A stretch of DNA of 38,263 nucleotides, taken from Clostridia bacterium. Lineage in GTDB: Bacteria; Bacillota; Clostridia; Christensenellales; Aristaeellaceae. The translations under genes were made by a program, and so were the position numbers. The notes under the pieces are model-generated. The model was not told the DNA's origin, searched no databases, and was given only the letters and a program-made list of their open reading frames with translations. Shown one piece after another: positions 14,842 through 23,247 of the stretch. The first letter of the stretch is position 1, and each line of letters begins with the position of its first letter. Where the stretch lies: assembly GCA_017550745.1 (NCBI GenBank), contig JAFZOG010000183.1, forward strand, positions 1-38,263, given 5' to 3'.

Positions 14842-15909
14842 ATGCCCAAGACTCCCGTATCCCTGGACGGCAAGACCGTTCTGGTCACCGGCTCTCCCGG
14901 CTTCATCGGGGCGAACCTTGTGCTGCGGCTGCTCAAAGAAATGCAGGGCGGCACGGTGGTCAGCCTGGACAACATGAACGATTACTACGACCCGAAGCTG
15001 AAGGAATACCGGCTGTCCCTCATCGAACAGGCGGCGGAAACCGCGAAGGCGAAGCATGTCTTTATCCGCGGCTCCCTGGCGGACAAGGCGCTCATGGACC
15101 GGGTGTTTGCCGAATACCGGCCCGCCGTGGCGGTGAACCTGGCGGCCCAGGCCGGCGTGCGCTATTCCATTGACCATCCCGACGTGTATATCGAAAGCAA
15201 CCTGATCGGGTTCTTCAATGTCCTGGAAGCCTGCCGCCATTACCCGGTGGAGCATCTGGTGTACGCTTCCTCCTCCTCCGTTTACGGCGGGAACAAGAAG
15301 GTGCCCTTCAGCGTGGACGATATGGTGGACCACCCGGTCAGCCTCTACGCAGCCACCAAAAAAAGCAATGAGCTGCTGGCCCACAGCTACGCCAAGCTGT
15401 ACAATATCCCCTGCACGGGCCTAAGGTTCTTCACCGTGTACGGCCCCGCCGGGCGGCCCGATATGTTCTATTTTTCCGCCACCCAGAAGCTGGTGAAGGG
15501 GGACACCATTTCCATCTTCAATTACGGCAACTGCAAGCGGGATTTCACCTTTGTGGACGATATCGTGGAGGGCGTGCTCAGGGTGATGCGCGGCGCGCCG
15601 AAAAAGGCTGTCGGCGAGGACGGCCTGCCCCTGCCGCCTTACGCCGTCTACAACATCGGCGGCGGCACCCCCGAAAACCTGCTGGACTACATCGGCACCC
15701 TCCAGGAAGAATTGGTGCGCGCCGGCGTGCTGCCCCGGGATTACGACTTTGAGGCCCATAAAAAACTGGTGCCCATGCAGCCCGGCGACGTGCCCGTCAC
15801 CTACGCCGACAGCAGCGCCCTGGAAAACGATTACGGCTTCCGGCCTACGGTCGGCATCCGGGAGGGCCTCCGCGCTTTCGCGGAATGGTATAAGGCGTAT
15901 TACGGATGA
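14842..15909 (+). CDS. NAD-dependent sugar-nucleotide epimerase (UDP-glucuronate 4-epimerase-like)
   Basis: A 355-residue extended short-chain dehydrogenase. The Rossmann motif is VTGSPGFIGANLVLRLL (G-x-x-G-x-x-G). The catalytic Ser and Tyr-x-x-x-Lys are in VYASSSSVYG and YAATKKSNE. NMNDYYDPKLKEYRL after the second strand and RFFTVYGPAGRPDMFYF are typical of UDP-glucuronate 4-epimerases, rather than GalE or dTDP-glucose dehydratases. It supplies galacturonate-type precursors for surface polysaccharide. It begins 62 bases after the phosphoribosyltransferase gene with no visible promoter, so the two may be co-transcribed. The ribosome binding site is weak (GAGGTAAGGGGA). Confidence 0.88.
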   Translation: MPKTPVSLDGKTVLVTGSPGFIGANLVLRLLKEMQGGTVVSLDNMNDYYDPKLKEYRLSLIEQAAETAKAKHVFIRGSLADKALMDRVFAEYRPAVAVNLAAQAGVRYSIDHPDVYIESNLIGFFNVLEACRHYPVEHLVYASSSSVYGGNKKVPFSVDDMVDHPVSLYAATKKSNELLAHSYAKLYNIPCTGLRFFTVYGPAGRPDMFYFSATQKLVKGDTISIFNYGNCKRDFTFVDDIVEGVLRVMRGAPKKAVGEDGLPLPPYAVYNIGGGTPENLLDYIGTLQEELVRAGVLPRDYDFEAHKKLVPMQPGDVPVTYADSSALENDYGFRPTVGIREGLRAFAEWYKAYYG

Positions 15910-15940
15910 GCTTAGCAGGCAGGCCGCTGATTTCAGGTAC

Positions 15941-16230
15941 ATTCAGTCAGTAAAGGGATCAGGGAATAGGGATCAGGGGAGAACCCACCCTGTCATCCTG
16001 AGCGAAGGACCTCCCTATACAGATGGGCACGTGCGAAGAAACGCACTGGTAAAAGCATTTCTACAAGGAACGAAGGAGATCCTTCGCACGCCACATCCGT
16101 ATCGTGGCGGCTCAGAGCCTGCCCTGAGCGTAGTCGAAGGGATGACAGGCGAGGTATCGCGGCGCATCAGGATGACAGACATGGTTCGCCTAATCCCTAA
16201 TCCCTGATCCCTTTACTTCCTTAAAGTGCT
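15941..16230. mobile_element. MITE-like element, copy B
   Basis: A second copy of the element at 6432-6761, about 80-90% identical by eye, including the inner GAAGGAGATCCTTCG block and GCCTAATCCCTAATCCC. The right end reads TGATCCCTTTACTTCC then TTAAAGTGCT, the complement of the left end of copy A. The left end is partly eroded (CAGTCAGTAAAGGGATCAGG), and the inner CACGATACGGATG arm has mutated to CCCTATACAGATG while its partner is kept, so this copy's inner hairpin has decayed. It fills the gap between the epimerase and dipeptidase genes; no coding sequence. Confidence 0.8.
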
Positions 16231-16254
16231 GATGAAATAAACACATAAGCAACA

Positions 16255-17718
16255 TCAATGATCTGCCAGGTTATGGCCGTTTTTCATGCTGACGCTGGCT
16301 TCGTGGAGGACTTTTGTGAGGGTGTCGGCGGTTTCTTCCTTTGCCATGGCGCAGAGCTTTTCGTTGGCCTCGGCGCAGAGGGAGGGGTCGCCGGTCTCGG
16401 CGATTTTTTTGTCATATTCCCGGATGAGCCGGCGGCCTTTGACGGCCATAGCTTCCTGATAGCGGTCGATGAGCTGGATGCAGGAAACATAGTTGTGGTC
16501 GGCCAGGGCGTCGATGAGGCGGCTGGCCCAGTAAAAGTTTTCGGTGGAGGTTTCCAGCGCCACATCGCTCAGGTATCCGGGCATTTTGTCCACATTCGCA
16601 TACACCGGCAGCATGGCGGAGAAGGTGGTGGAGCCGAAGCACACCCATTCCACGCCCTTGGCGGGTTCCGGCGCGTTGGGCCGGATCTGGCAGATGGCGG
16701 TCACGCCGGTGCGGTTGATGCCGATGGAGCGGTACATGCCCCGTTTGCCGGTGTCATGGTTGGTGTAGGGGTTGTAGGGCGTGCCCTGGAAGTGGGAGGA
16801 CAGCAGGTATTTCACGTCCTCCGCCGCCAGCTTCCTCTCAGGCACAAGGGCCCAGGGGATGTTGTCGCTTTCGGGGGTAAACTCCGCTTCCGGGCCGTCC
16901 CAGCGGTGGGTGCGGGGGGTCAGGCACCGGCCCATGAACCAGGCCCGGGGCGTATTGTAAATGTGGTCCATGTCGGAATGGGAGCCGAAGATGTCCCGGG
17001 GGTTGAATCTTCCGTTCTGGTTCAGGTCCAGGTCGTTTTCCGCGATGAAGGCCCGCAGGTCCTTTGAGCACAGGTGCGCCTTCTGTTCGCCGAAGGCGTC
17101 GTCCAGGTCAAAGGAATCCATGCCGAACATGTTGGGCGCGATGACCGCCTGGTCGTCCGGCACCCGCTTGGCCATCCAGTGGTGCCCGCCGATGGTCTCC
17201 AGCCACCAGATCTCGTTTTCGTCGTTGAAGGCGATGCCGTTGGATTCATAGGTGCCGTACTGCTCCAGCAGGGAGGCCAGGCGCAGCACGCCTTCCCGGG
17301 CGGAGCGGATGTAGGGCAGCACCAGCAGCACCATATCCTCTTCCCCGATGCCGCCGGGCACGTCCTTTTCATTGCGTTTCTTGGCTTTTTTATATGCCAC
17401 CAGCGGGTCGGCGGCCAGCACCCGGGGGTTGGAGGTGATGGTTTCCGTAGCGGTCATGCCCACGTTGGCGGCGTTGATGCCCGTAGCGGGCCAGATGCCC
17501 TCCTTTTTGTCCACGTTGGGGCAGCAGGTATAGCGCATGGGATTGTCGGGCAGCGCGATTTCCAGGTGGGAAATCACGGTTTTGTATTTCCGGGGCTGCT
17601 TTTTCGGGTCGACCACGATCAGCTTTTTCACGTCATAATGGCCGTCGTCCGTCCGGGCGATCATGGTGGAATGGTCGTTGCTGGCGTTCCTGCCGACCAG
17701 TACGGTGGTACAGGGCAT
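16255..17718 (-). CDS. C69-family dipeptidase (PepD-like)
   Basis: A 487-residue N-terminal-nucleophile hydrolase. The start MPCTTVLVGRNAS is the family signature: Cys3 would become the nucleophile after processing, and STMIARTDDG follows. Other family landmarks are GINAANVGMTATETITSN, YGTYESNGIAFNDENEIWWL and the late TGVTAICQIRP. Members of this family, such as lactobacillar PepD, cleave a broad range of dipeptides. There is no signal peptide, so it is cytoplasmic. An upstream in-frame ATG (17748) exists, but GGGAGG lies 7-8 bases before the ATG at 17718, which also gives the correct N-terminus for a Cys-nucleophile enzyme. Single gene with its own promoter. Confidence 0.92.
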   Translation of the reverse strand: MPCTTVLVGRNASNDHSTMIARTDDGHYDVKKLIVVDPKKQPRKYKTVISHLEIALPDNPMRYTCCPNVDKKEGIWPATGINAANVGMTATETITSNPRVLAADPLVAYKKAKKRNEKDVPGGIGEEDMVLLVLPYIRSAREGVLRLASLLEQYGTYESNGIAFNDENEIWWLETIGGHHWMAKRVPDDQAVIAPNMFGMDSFDLDDAFGEQKAHLCSKDLRAFIAENDLDLNQNGRFNPRDIFGSHSDMDHIYNTPRAWFMGRCLTPRTHRWDGPEAEFTPESDNIPWALVPERKLAAEDVKYLLSSHFQGTPYNPYTNHDTGKRGMYRSIGINRTGVTAICQIRPNAPEPAKGVEWVCFGSTTFSAMLPVYANVDKMPGYLSDVALETSTENFYWASRLIDALADHNYVSCIQLIDRYQEAMAVKGRRLIREYDKKIAETGDPSLCAEANEKLCAMAKEETADTLTKVLHEASVSMKNGHNLADH

Positions 17719-17750
17719 AAGCGTTTCCTCCCGTTTCGTTTTTCTCATGC

Positions 17751-17779
17751 ATTATAACGCACATTGTCCGGGGATGCAA
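17751..17779 (-). promoter_or_regulatory. Promoter of the C69 dipeptidase gene
   Basis: On the minus strand TTGCAT (17774-17779), 17 bases, TATAAT (17751-17756). The predicted transcript would begin near 17744, which removes the upstream ATG at 17748 and supports the start at 17718. Confidence 0.7.
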
Positions 17780-17857
17780 CGATCCGTTTCCTTTTAGCGC
17801 CTGGGCAGAAGGCGGTCGAAAGCATATCACCTCCGTTACATGCGGGGAGGCGGGGAT

Positions 17858-18766
17858 ATGAGCACCTATCGGGATTACCAGGACGCCCGCGACGCGGCAT
17901 GGCGGGCGTTATTGGACGTGCCGGAAAAGAAGCTGCCCATTGACGTGGACGCGCTGGCGAAGCGGCTGGGGGTGGACATCCACCCCTTTCCCGGCAAGGA
18001 GCAGGAAAGGCTGTATGCGCTGGTACGCCGCGCGGCGCAGGGGCCGTGCGTTTCGCTGCGGATACGGCGAAGCTGGCATATCTTCCTCCGGCCGGAAGCG
18101 CTGGACGAAAACCGCCGGCGGTTCGCCGTGGCGCACGAGCTGGGACATTTGCTGCTGGCCCATGAAACGGAAACGCCGGCCCCCGGCGTGCGGTGCTTTG
18201 CCGCGCGGGAAAACACCGGCGACGTGATGGAGGATACCCAGGAACTGGAGACCTACACCGCCGACCTTTTCGCCGTCCGGCTGCTGGCCCCGGCCTGCCT
18301 GTTGCACGAAGCCCGGGTGGACAGCTCCGGCGGTATCATCAGCCTGTGCGGCCTGCCGCCCCGCGCCGCGGCCATCCGCGCGGAGCGGATGGAACTGCTG
18401 AACGAGCGCGACGCGTTTTATACCCATCTGCTGGAAGCCAAGGTGCGCAACGCGTTTCTCCCCTGGCTGAACAGCCTGCGCTTCCCCGCGCCGGAAAATG
18501 CGGACGTGAAGCTGCGCTACGCTTCGGAGGCCGCGCCCCGGATGGAGATCCATGCCAGCCCCCGGGAGCGCATGGAAACTGCGGCGGAGGAGCCCGCGCC
18601 GCCCCGGGCGTTCATCCCGGAAAAGCGGTTTTCCTCCCCGCCGCGGTCCTCCCGCGGGAGCAGAAAGATTATGCTGTCCTATTTCATCCGCCGGAATCAA
18701 AAACCGATCCTGATCGGCGCCACGCTTTTGATCGCGGCGGCAGTCTTCTATTTCGTGGGAAAATAA
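17858..18766 (+). CDS. ImmA/IrrE-like zinc metallopeptidase with C-terminal membrane anchor
   Basis: A 302-residue protein. The N-terminal part has the PIDVDALAKRLGVDI opening and the zinc motif HELGH in RRFAVAHELGHLLLAHE, with the third ligand region ETYTADLFAVRLLAP. ImmA-type proteases cleave repressors to induce mobile elements or stress regulons. Unlike them it has an extra region: a Pro/Arg/Ser-rich linker (about 225-270) and one membrane helix at the very end (LIGATLLIAAAVFYFVGK), which makes it a tail-anchored cytoplasmic-facing protease. No HTH repressor, integrase or phage gene is adjacent. The ATG at 17858 has GGGGAGGCGGGG before it; the ATG at 17840 has none. It converges with the esterase gene. 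Confidence 0.85.
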   Translation: MSTYRDYQDARDAAWRALLDVPEKKLPIDVDALAKRLGVDIHPFPGKEQERLYALVRRAAQGPCVSLRIRRSWHIFLRPEALDENRRRFAVAHELGHLLLAHETETPAPGVRCFAARENTGDVMEDTQELETYTADLFAVRLLAPACLLHEARVDSSGGIISLCGLPPRAAAIRAERMELLNERDAFYTHLLEAKVRNAFLPWLNSLRFPAPENADVKLRYASEAAPRMEIHASPRERMETAAEEPAPPRAFIPEKRFSSPPRSSRGSRKIMLSYFIRRNQKPILIGATLLIAAAVFYFVGK

Positions 18767-18805
18767 TGCCCGCAGGCGGACGGCAGTTCAGCGCCGGGAA
18801 GCGCA

Positions 18806-19903
18806 TCATTTATCAGAAAACAGCGAAGGCAGGATATGGTACAGATAAGTATAGACGGCCTGGATCGTATGCGTGCCGCCGATCATCATGGAGCAGCTGG
18901 TGTTGTCGCCGGGCTTGAAGAGGTCGGCATATTCCAATAAAGAAACCATTTGGCTGGTGGATACGTCGAAGGCTTCGTCCTCCGTGCCGGTGGCCACGAA
19001 GAGGCGGAAATCGTCCTTGGCGTAGCCCTGCTCCAGCACGGCGGCGCAAAGCACCTGGGCGGACACGCTGCTGTCCCAGATGCCGCTGGTGCCGCCCTCG
19101 CCGTCATCCCAGCTGGCTTCGCTGATGGGCAGAAACCAGCGGAAGGCCTGCATCTGCTGCAAAAACACATACCAGGTGGTCACGCCGCCCAGGGAGAACC
19201 CGGCGATGCCCCGGTGATCCCGGGACGCGCGGATGCCCTCTGTGCCGGTGGACGCCGCCCAGGTCCTGTATTTACTCTCCACGGCGGGGATAATGTCTTC
19301 CACCAGCTCCCGGGGGAAGGAGGCCGTCACCTCCACCTGTTTTTCCAGCGGCAGAAACTGCGTGAAGCCCTCGGAAGGGTAATAGGAGGCTGCGACCACG
19401 ATCAGCGGCTCCAGCTTTCCGTCCGCGATCATGTGGTCCAGCAGGCACTGAAAGGGCGTTCCGCGGTCGGGATCCAGGTAGTTTTTCGGCGTTCCGCTGG
19501 CGGCGTGGAGGATATACAGCACGTTGAAGCTGCTTTCGGAGGCGTCATATCCCTGCGGCAGGTAGACCATGACGGATTTGACGTCCTGGTTCTCATTCGA
19601 GACAAAGTAGCGCACCTTTTCCACCCGCCCGGCCTGCGCGGCTTCCTCCAGGTACCCTTCCGGCAGATCCCCCACGGCGAACTGCTCCTCCGTCAGCATG
19701 GGAAAGTCCGCGCCTGCCGGGAACATACCCTCCGCCATCTGCGGAAAGCCCTGTCCGTCCGGAGAAGCGGCTTCCTGCGCGATGCCGGCGCATTGGGAAA
19801 AAAGCAGCAGGGCGGCGGCCAGCGCTGCAAGAAACTGCCGCTTCCCTGCACGGTTTTTCGCAGGAAGCCGGATTTGTGCCGGATTTTCGTGTTTTTTGCG
19901 CAT
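18806..19903 (-). CDS. Exported esterase, CE1/esterase-D-like alpha/beta hydrolase
   Basis: A 365-residue protein with a charged leader and hydrophobic core (FLAALAAALLLFSQ), probably a signal peptide. The catalytic triad can be read: S237 in GIAGFSLGGVTTW, the acid in VATGTEDEAFD, and H345 in GGTHTIQAVYTYLYHILPSLF. The strand VMVYLPQGYDASESSFNVLY and SYYPSEGFTQ are typical of feruloyl/acetyl xylan esterases and of enterochelin-esterase-like domains. With the glycan-use operon downstream, removal of ester groups from plant polysaccharide is a reasonable inference. The ATG at 19903 has AAAGGA 11 bases upstream; an alternative ATG at 19927 lacks a ribosome binding site. Confidence 0.85.
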   Translation of the reverse strand: MRKKHENPAQIRLPAKNRAGKRQFLAALAAALLLFSQCAGIAQEAASPDGQGFPQMAEGMFPAGADFPMLTEEQFAVGDLPEGYLEEAAQAGRVEKVRYFVSNENQDVKSVMVYLPQGYDASESSFNVLYILHAASGTPKNYLDPDRGTPFQCLLDHMIADGKLEPLIVVAASYYPSEGFTQFLPLEKQVEVTASFPRELVEDIIPAVESKYRTWAASTGTEGIRASRDHRGIAGFSLGGVTTWYVFLQQMQAFRWFLPISEASWDDGEGGTSGIWDSSVSAQVLCAAVLEQGYAKDDFRLFVATGTEDEAFDVSTSQMVSLLEYADLFKPGDNTSCSMMIGGTHTIQAVYTYLYHILPSLFSDK

Positions 19904-20085
19904 AATTTTCTTTTTTCCTTTATCCATTATTTGATATGCTGTTTACGAGCAAACGGCAGAGCGCATGGTAGGGCCGCAACAACGTGCACCCTCTGCAGAC
20001 CCGGATGTCCTTCCCTACCTCCTGGGGATGGCAGGCCGGGTTCTTTTTTTGGTTCTTCACGGAAAGTTAGGGAAAAAAAGTGAGC

Positions 20086-20222
20086 CTGCATTGTCATCTT
20101 GAGCGGAGTGGAGCGAGAGCGGAACGGAGTCGAAAGATCTGTAGGTTGGCTTAACGATTCACTGACAGATCCCTCGGCTATGCCTCCCCTCTGGCTCGGC
20201 TTCGCTCGGGATGACATCGTAG
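20086..20222. repeat. Stem-loop repeat related to the MITE-like family
   Basis: TGTCATCTTGAGCGGAG (about 20091-20107) is mirrored by GGCTTCGCTCGGGATGACA (to about 20216), with an inner AGATCTGT/ACAGATC pair. The terminal words match the GTCATCCTGAGCGAAG core of the elements at 6432 and 15941, but the outer GGGATCAGGG arms are missing. The remaining sequence between 19904 and 20300 holds no gene that I can support. Confidence 0.65.
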
Positions 20223-20300
20223 GGTTGTAGTTTGACGGAACATTTCCCTATCAATTCGTAAAGAGCCTCTTTTTTGCGCCGCTGACGATGGGGGCGGATG

Positions 20301-22100
20301 TCATTCCCCGCCGCAGGGCAGGGAGATGGTGACCACCGCGCCGTTTTCGTTCCGGATGAATACGTGCATTTTGCCCTGGCTGTAATAGTGCAGCCTCAGG
20401 CAGGTGTTCACCAGGCCGATGTGGCCCCCGGCCACTTCGATGGACACCTTGCCGTCCTCGATTTCCTGGATGCGTTCCCGGAGGCTGCGCAGCATTTCTT
20501 CGGAGAAGCCGGTGCCGTTGTCGCGGATCTCCAGCATCAGCCGCTGATCCTTGATCTTTCCGGTGACGGAAAGCCTGCGCAGGGCGTTTGTGCCGTCAAA
20601 GCCGTGGTTCAGCGCGTTTTCGACCAGCGGCTGGAGGGTCAGCTTGGGCACGGTGATGTCGCTCAGGTTTTCGGGCACGTCGATGGTAAATTCCAGGTTG
20701 TCCTCATACCGCGCCTTGGCCAGCATCAGGTAATTGCGCGTGTTTTCGATTTCCTCCGCCATGGTGGCGGTTTTGGAGCGGGTATCGGTGGAATAGCGCA
20801 GCATCTGGGCGAACTGGTCGCAGATCTCGATCACGTCAAAGTTGCCTTTCTCCATGGCCTTGGCGCTGATGATGTTCAGGGTGTTATAGATAAAGTGGGG
20901 GTTGATCTGCGTCTGCAGGGCGCTCAGCTGCGCCTGCAGGGTGCCCTCCCGCAGGGAGATTTCGTTGGCCGCGCTGTCCTGCAGCCTGCGTATCAATTGG
21001 TTGAAGGATTGTTCCAGGTCGTAGGTTTCCAGATCCCGGGGGGAGGTGACGGTGGTCAGCATGCCCTGGGCGGTATCATCCCGGTGCAGCACGCTGTCGG
21101 AAGGAAGCTGCTTCACCTTCCGGGACAGCTTGCTGATGGATTGGGTCAACCCCAGGGACACCAGGATGATCAGCGCCAGGGCGGGCAGCATGATATAGGA
21201 CGCGCTCCTGTAAATAGCGAGGCGCAGCCTGCCGTTGTTCTGTTCATTGACGGCGCTGTCCTGGCTGATATACAGGTGCAGGCCCAGCTTTTTGATATAG
21301 GTGTGGTATACGGAGCGGCGCGTGCCGTTTTCTGCCATCTGAACCGTGGTAAACGCGTCCTCGTCCAGGGTATCGGGCCATTGCCAGGCCGTTTCCCCGC
21401 TGGCGTACAGCAGCTCGCCGCCGTCAAAGACCGCCTCCACGCTCACGTCTTCGTTATCCACGTAATCCATGATGCGTAAAAGCCCGTCCGCCTGGTTGGA
21501 TACCTCCAGATAACCGATGGTCTTTCCGTGATACTTTGCCTGCCGGGCGACGCCGTAGATCCGCACGCTGCGGCGCACGGGGAAAATATCTTCATGGGGC
21601 GCCAGGAACACGGGGCCGGCGGTTTTGTCCGCGTCGTCCAGCCAGGAAAGGGAAGCGATCCTTTCCCGCGCTTCGCCGGTTTTGGTCAGCAATTGGAAGT
21701 CCCGGTCCACCGCTTCCACAAAGGTCGTCAGGAACGCGCCCTCCCGGGTATAGAAGGAAACGCGGTAAAAGGATTCGACCAGCGGGGACTGCAGCAGCTG
21801 GTTCAGGGCGGTCTTGCCTGCGGCCAGGGCCATTTTCTGGTCCTCGCTGTCGTCCCGCACCATTTGGTTCAGGGCCGCCATGAAGGTGGTGTTTTCCGTC
21901 TGCTCCTGGAGCGTCATTTCCATCATGTCAAAGTCTATCTCCAGATCCCGCCGGATGCTGGTGCTCATGTTGCGGAACCGGGCTTCCGTGAACGCGTTGG
22001 CGCCTTCCAGGGTGGAACGGGTGGCGATGGAGGATAAAATCAGCAGCCCCGCCAGCATCATCACGGAAAACAGCAGCACGATCTTTACGCTGAGCTTCAA
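20301..22100 (-). CDS. YesM-type membrane sensor histidine kinase
   Basis: A 599-residue kinase. Membrane helix 1 is at the N-terminus (VKIVLLFSVMMLAGLLILSS), followed by an extracytoplasmic Cache-like sensor of about 270 residues, helix 2 (MLPALALIILVSLGL), a HAMP-like linker and the HisKA-type block QLSALQTQINPHFIYNTLNI with the phosphorylated His at about 402, then LVENALNHGFDG (N-box), RDNGTGF and GGHIGLVNTCLRLHY (G-box). YesM kinases sense extracellular sugars and phosphorylate YesN-type AraC regulators. The start is a TTG (22098-22100) preceded by AGGAGG; the open frame continues upstream but has no better site. It is divergent from the glycan operon. No YesN gene is adjacent; one is at 36636. 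Confidence 0.9.
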   Translation of the reverse strand: MKLSVKIVLLFSVMMLAGLLILSSIATRSTLEGANAFTEARFRNMSTSIRRDLEIDFDMMEMTLQEQTENTTFMAALNQMVRDDSEDQKMALAAGKTALNQLLQSPLVESFYRVSFYTREGAFLTTFVEAVDRDFQLLTKTGEARERIASLSWLDDADKTAGPVFLAPHEDIFPVRRSVRIYGVARQAKYHGKTIGYLEVSNQADGLLRIMDYVDNEDVSVEAVFDGGELLYASGETAWQWPDTLDEDAFTTVQMAENGTRRSVYHTYIKKLGLHLYISQDSAVNEQNNGRLRLAIYRSASYIMLPALALIILVSLGLTQSISKLSRKVKQLPSDSVLHRDDTAQGMLTTVTSPRDLETYDLEQSFNQLIRRLQDSAANEISLREGTLQAQLSALQTQINPHFIYNTLNIISAKAMEKGNFDVIEICDQFAQMLRYSTDTRSKTATMAEEIENTRNYLMLAKARYEDNLEFTIDVPENLSDITVPKLTLQPLVENALNHGFDGTNALRRLSVTGKIKDQRLMLEIRDNGTGFSEEMLRSLRERIQEIEDGKVSIEVAGGHIGLVNTCLRLHYYSQGKMHVFIRNENGAVVTISLPCGGE

Positions 22101-22131
22101 TGCACCTTGCCTCCTGCATACATGATAGAAA

Positions 22132-22137
22132 ATTATA
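22132..22137 (-). promoter_or_regulatory. Extended -10 promoter of the YesM-type gene
   Basis: The minus strand reads TGTGCTATAAT, an extended -10. The -35 position (22155-22160, TTTCAT) is poor. Confidence 0.55.
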
Positions 22138-22188
22138 GCACAAACAAAAGGCCGATGAAAAGCCAAAGTATGCCGCAAATGCTTCCTT

Positions 22189-22223
22189 GTGCCGGATATT
22201 CACATCTCCCGTGCCGGATATTC
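22189..22223 (+). promoter_or_regulatory. Candidate regulator binding site: two direct repeats
   Basis: GTGCCGGATATTC occurs exactly at 22189-22201 and again at 22211-22223, 22 bases apart (about two helical turns). It lies between the divergent promoters of the YesM-type kinase and the glycan operon, about 90-120 bases upstream of the latter's start. AraC-family regulators such as YesN typically bind two direct half-sites, so this is a strong candidate operator. I did not see the word elsewhere in the window. Confidence 0.55.
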
Positions 22224-22296
22224 CAACTGTCCATGCTTATGCTGTTTTTTTGCAGTTTTGCGTTTTGTATCTTAACGTGTGCAAAGGCCCTTGACT

Positions 22297-22305
22297 TGCT
22301 ACAAT
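22297..22305 (+). promoter_or_regulatory. Promoter of the glycan-use operon
   Basis: TGCTACAAT is an extended -10 box (TACAAT 22300-22305). No good -35 is spaced at 16-18 bases, which fits a promoter that needs an activator. The first gene starts 58 bases downstream with AAGGAGG. Confidence 0.5.
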
Positions 22306-22362
22306 GGCTGTAACAGAAGCGGGAACAGACGATAAGCCCGCAAAGTGAAGGAGGAACCCTTG

Positions 22363-23169
22363 ATGAAAAAACTGATTGCTCTTGTGGCGGCACTGTTGCT
22401 GGGCCTTTCCACTTCCGCGCTGGCTTATACCGACAAGAATCTGGAAGCCCCCAGGGCCAAGGACGTGGTGATCGACGGCGACCTGAGCGAGTGGGATACC
22501 AGTAAAAGCCTCAAAATCGACAGCCTGAACCAGATCATCGACCAGATCGAGCACTGGGACGGCGAGGCGGACTGCTCCATGGAAGCCTATGTGATGTGGG
22601 ATGAGGAAAACCTCTACATCGCCATGAAGATCCTGGACGACACCCCCCTGGTGTACCGCGAAGGCTTCCCCCTGGATGAGCTGGACGCCGTGATCTTCTT
22701 CCTCTCCACCGACCCCGACGCCGACCCTGCCCGCACCGAATACACCGCCACCGACTGGCGCATCGTGCAGAGCGCTTACGGCTACAAGGGCGAATATGAA
22801 TTTTTCAACTATATTGACCGCGACATGATCGCCGACACCCAGGGCTGGGACACCCAGGGCGAATACGGCGACGAAGTGGTGTTCGACGACTACGAGGCGG
22901 CCATCGTTTCCATCGACGGCGGCATCGTGTGGGAAAGCAAGATCCCCCTGCACAACCTGAGCAACAAGAACATCCCCCAGCTGGTGCCCGCCGCCGGGAT
23001 GACCATCGGCTTTGACTTCTCCATCCTGGACGTGGACCTGCCCTGCCCCGGCATCCACTCCCTGCGCATGCAGTACTCCTCCGAACTGGACGGCCGCGAC
23101 CGCAAGCCCGAAATGCACGCGGTGGATACCAACCCCAGCCTGTGGGCGACGCTGACCTTTGTGGACTGA
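22363..23169 (+). CDS. Exported protein with a CBM9/DOMON-like domain
   Basis: A 268-residue protein with signal peptide MKKLIALVAALLLGLSTSALA. The mature part resembles the CBM9-like fold: KDVVIDGDLSEWD near the start, then AYVMWDEENLYIAMKILDDT, DAVIFFLSTD, and the C-terminal strands GMTIGFDFSILDVD. CBM9-like domains bind sugar ends or act in sugar-sensing proteins; there is no catalytic motif. It is acidic and Asp-rich (DPDADPART), possibly calcium-binding. First gene of the glycan operon, 78 bases ahead of the binding protein. The ATG at 22363 has AAGGAGG upstream; the GTG at 22345 overlaps that site and is rejected. A role in capturing oligosaccharides at the surface is inferred. Confidence 0.8.
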   Translation: MKKLIALVAALLLGLSTSALAYTDKNLEAPRAKDVVIDGDLSEWDTSKSLKIDSLNQIIDQIEHWDGEADCSMEAYVMWDEENLYIAMKILDDTPLVYREGFPLDELDAVIFFLSTDPDADPARTEYTATDWRIVQSAYGYKGEYEFFNYIDRDMIADTQGWDTQGEYGDEVVFDDYEAAIVSIDGGIVWESKIPLHNLSNKNIPQLVPAAGMTIGFDFSILDVDLPCPGIHSLRMQYSSELDGRDRKPEMHAVDTNPSLWATLTFVD

Positions 23170-23247
23170 ACAGCGGGCAGGAGGCAGAAGGCAGGAAGTT
23201 GATGCCGGCTGTCTCCTCTCTCAATAACGACGGGAGGATATAGAAAG

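Noticed and set aside
17840-18766. Prophage or ICE signature from the ImmA-like protease
   Set aside because: No integrase, repressor, attachment site or phage gene nearby; the neighbours are housekeeping enzymes.
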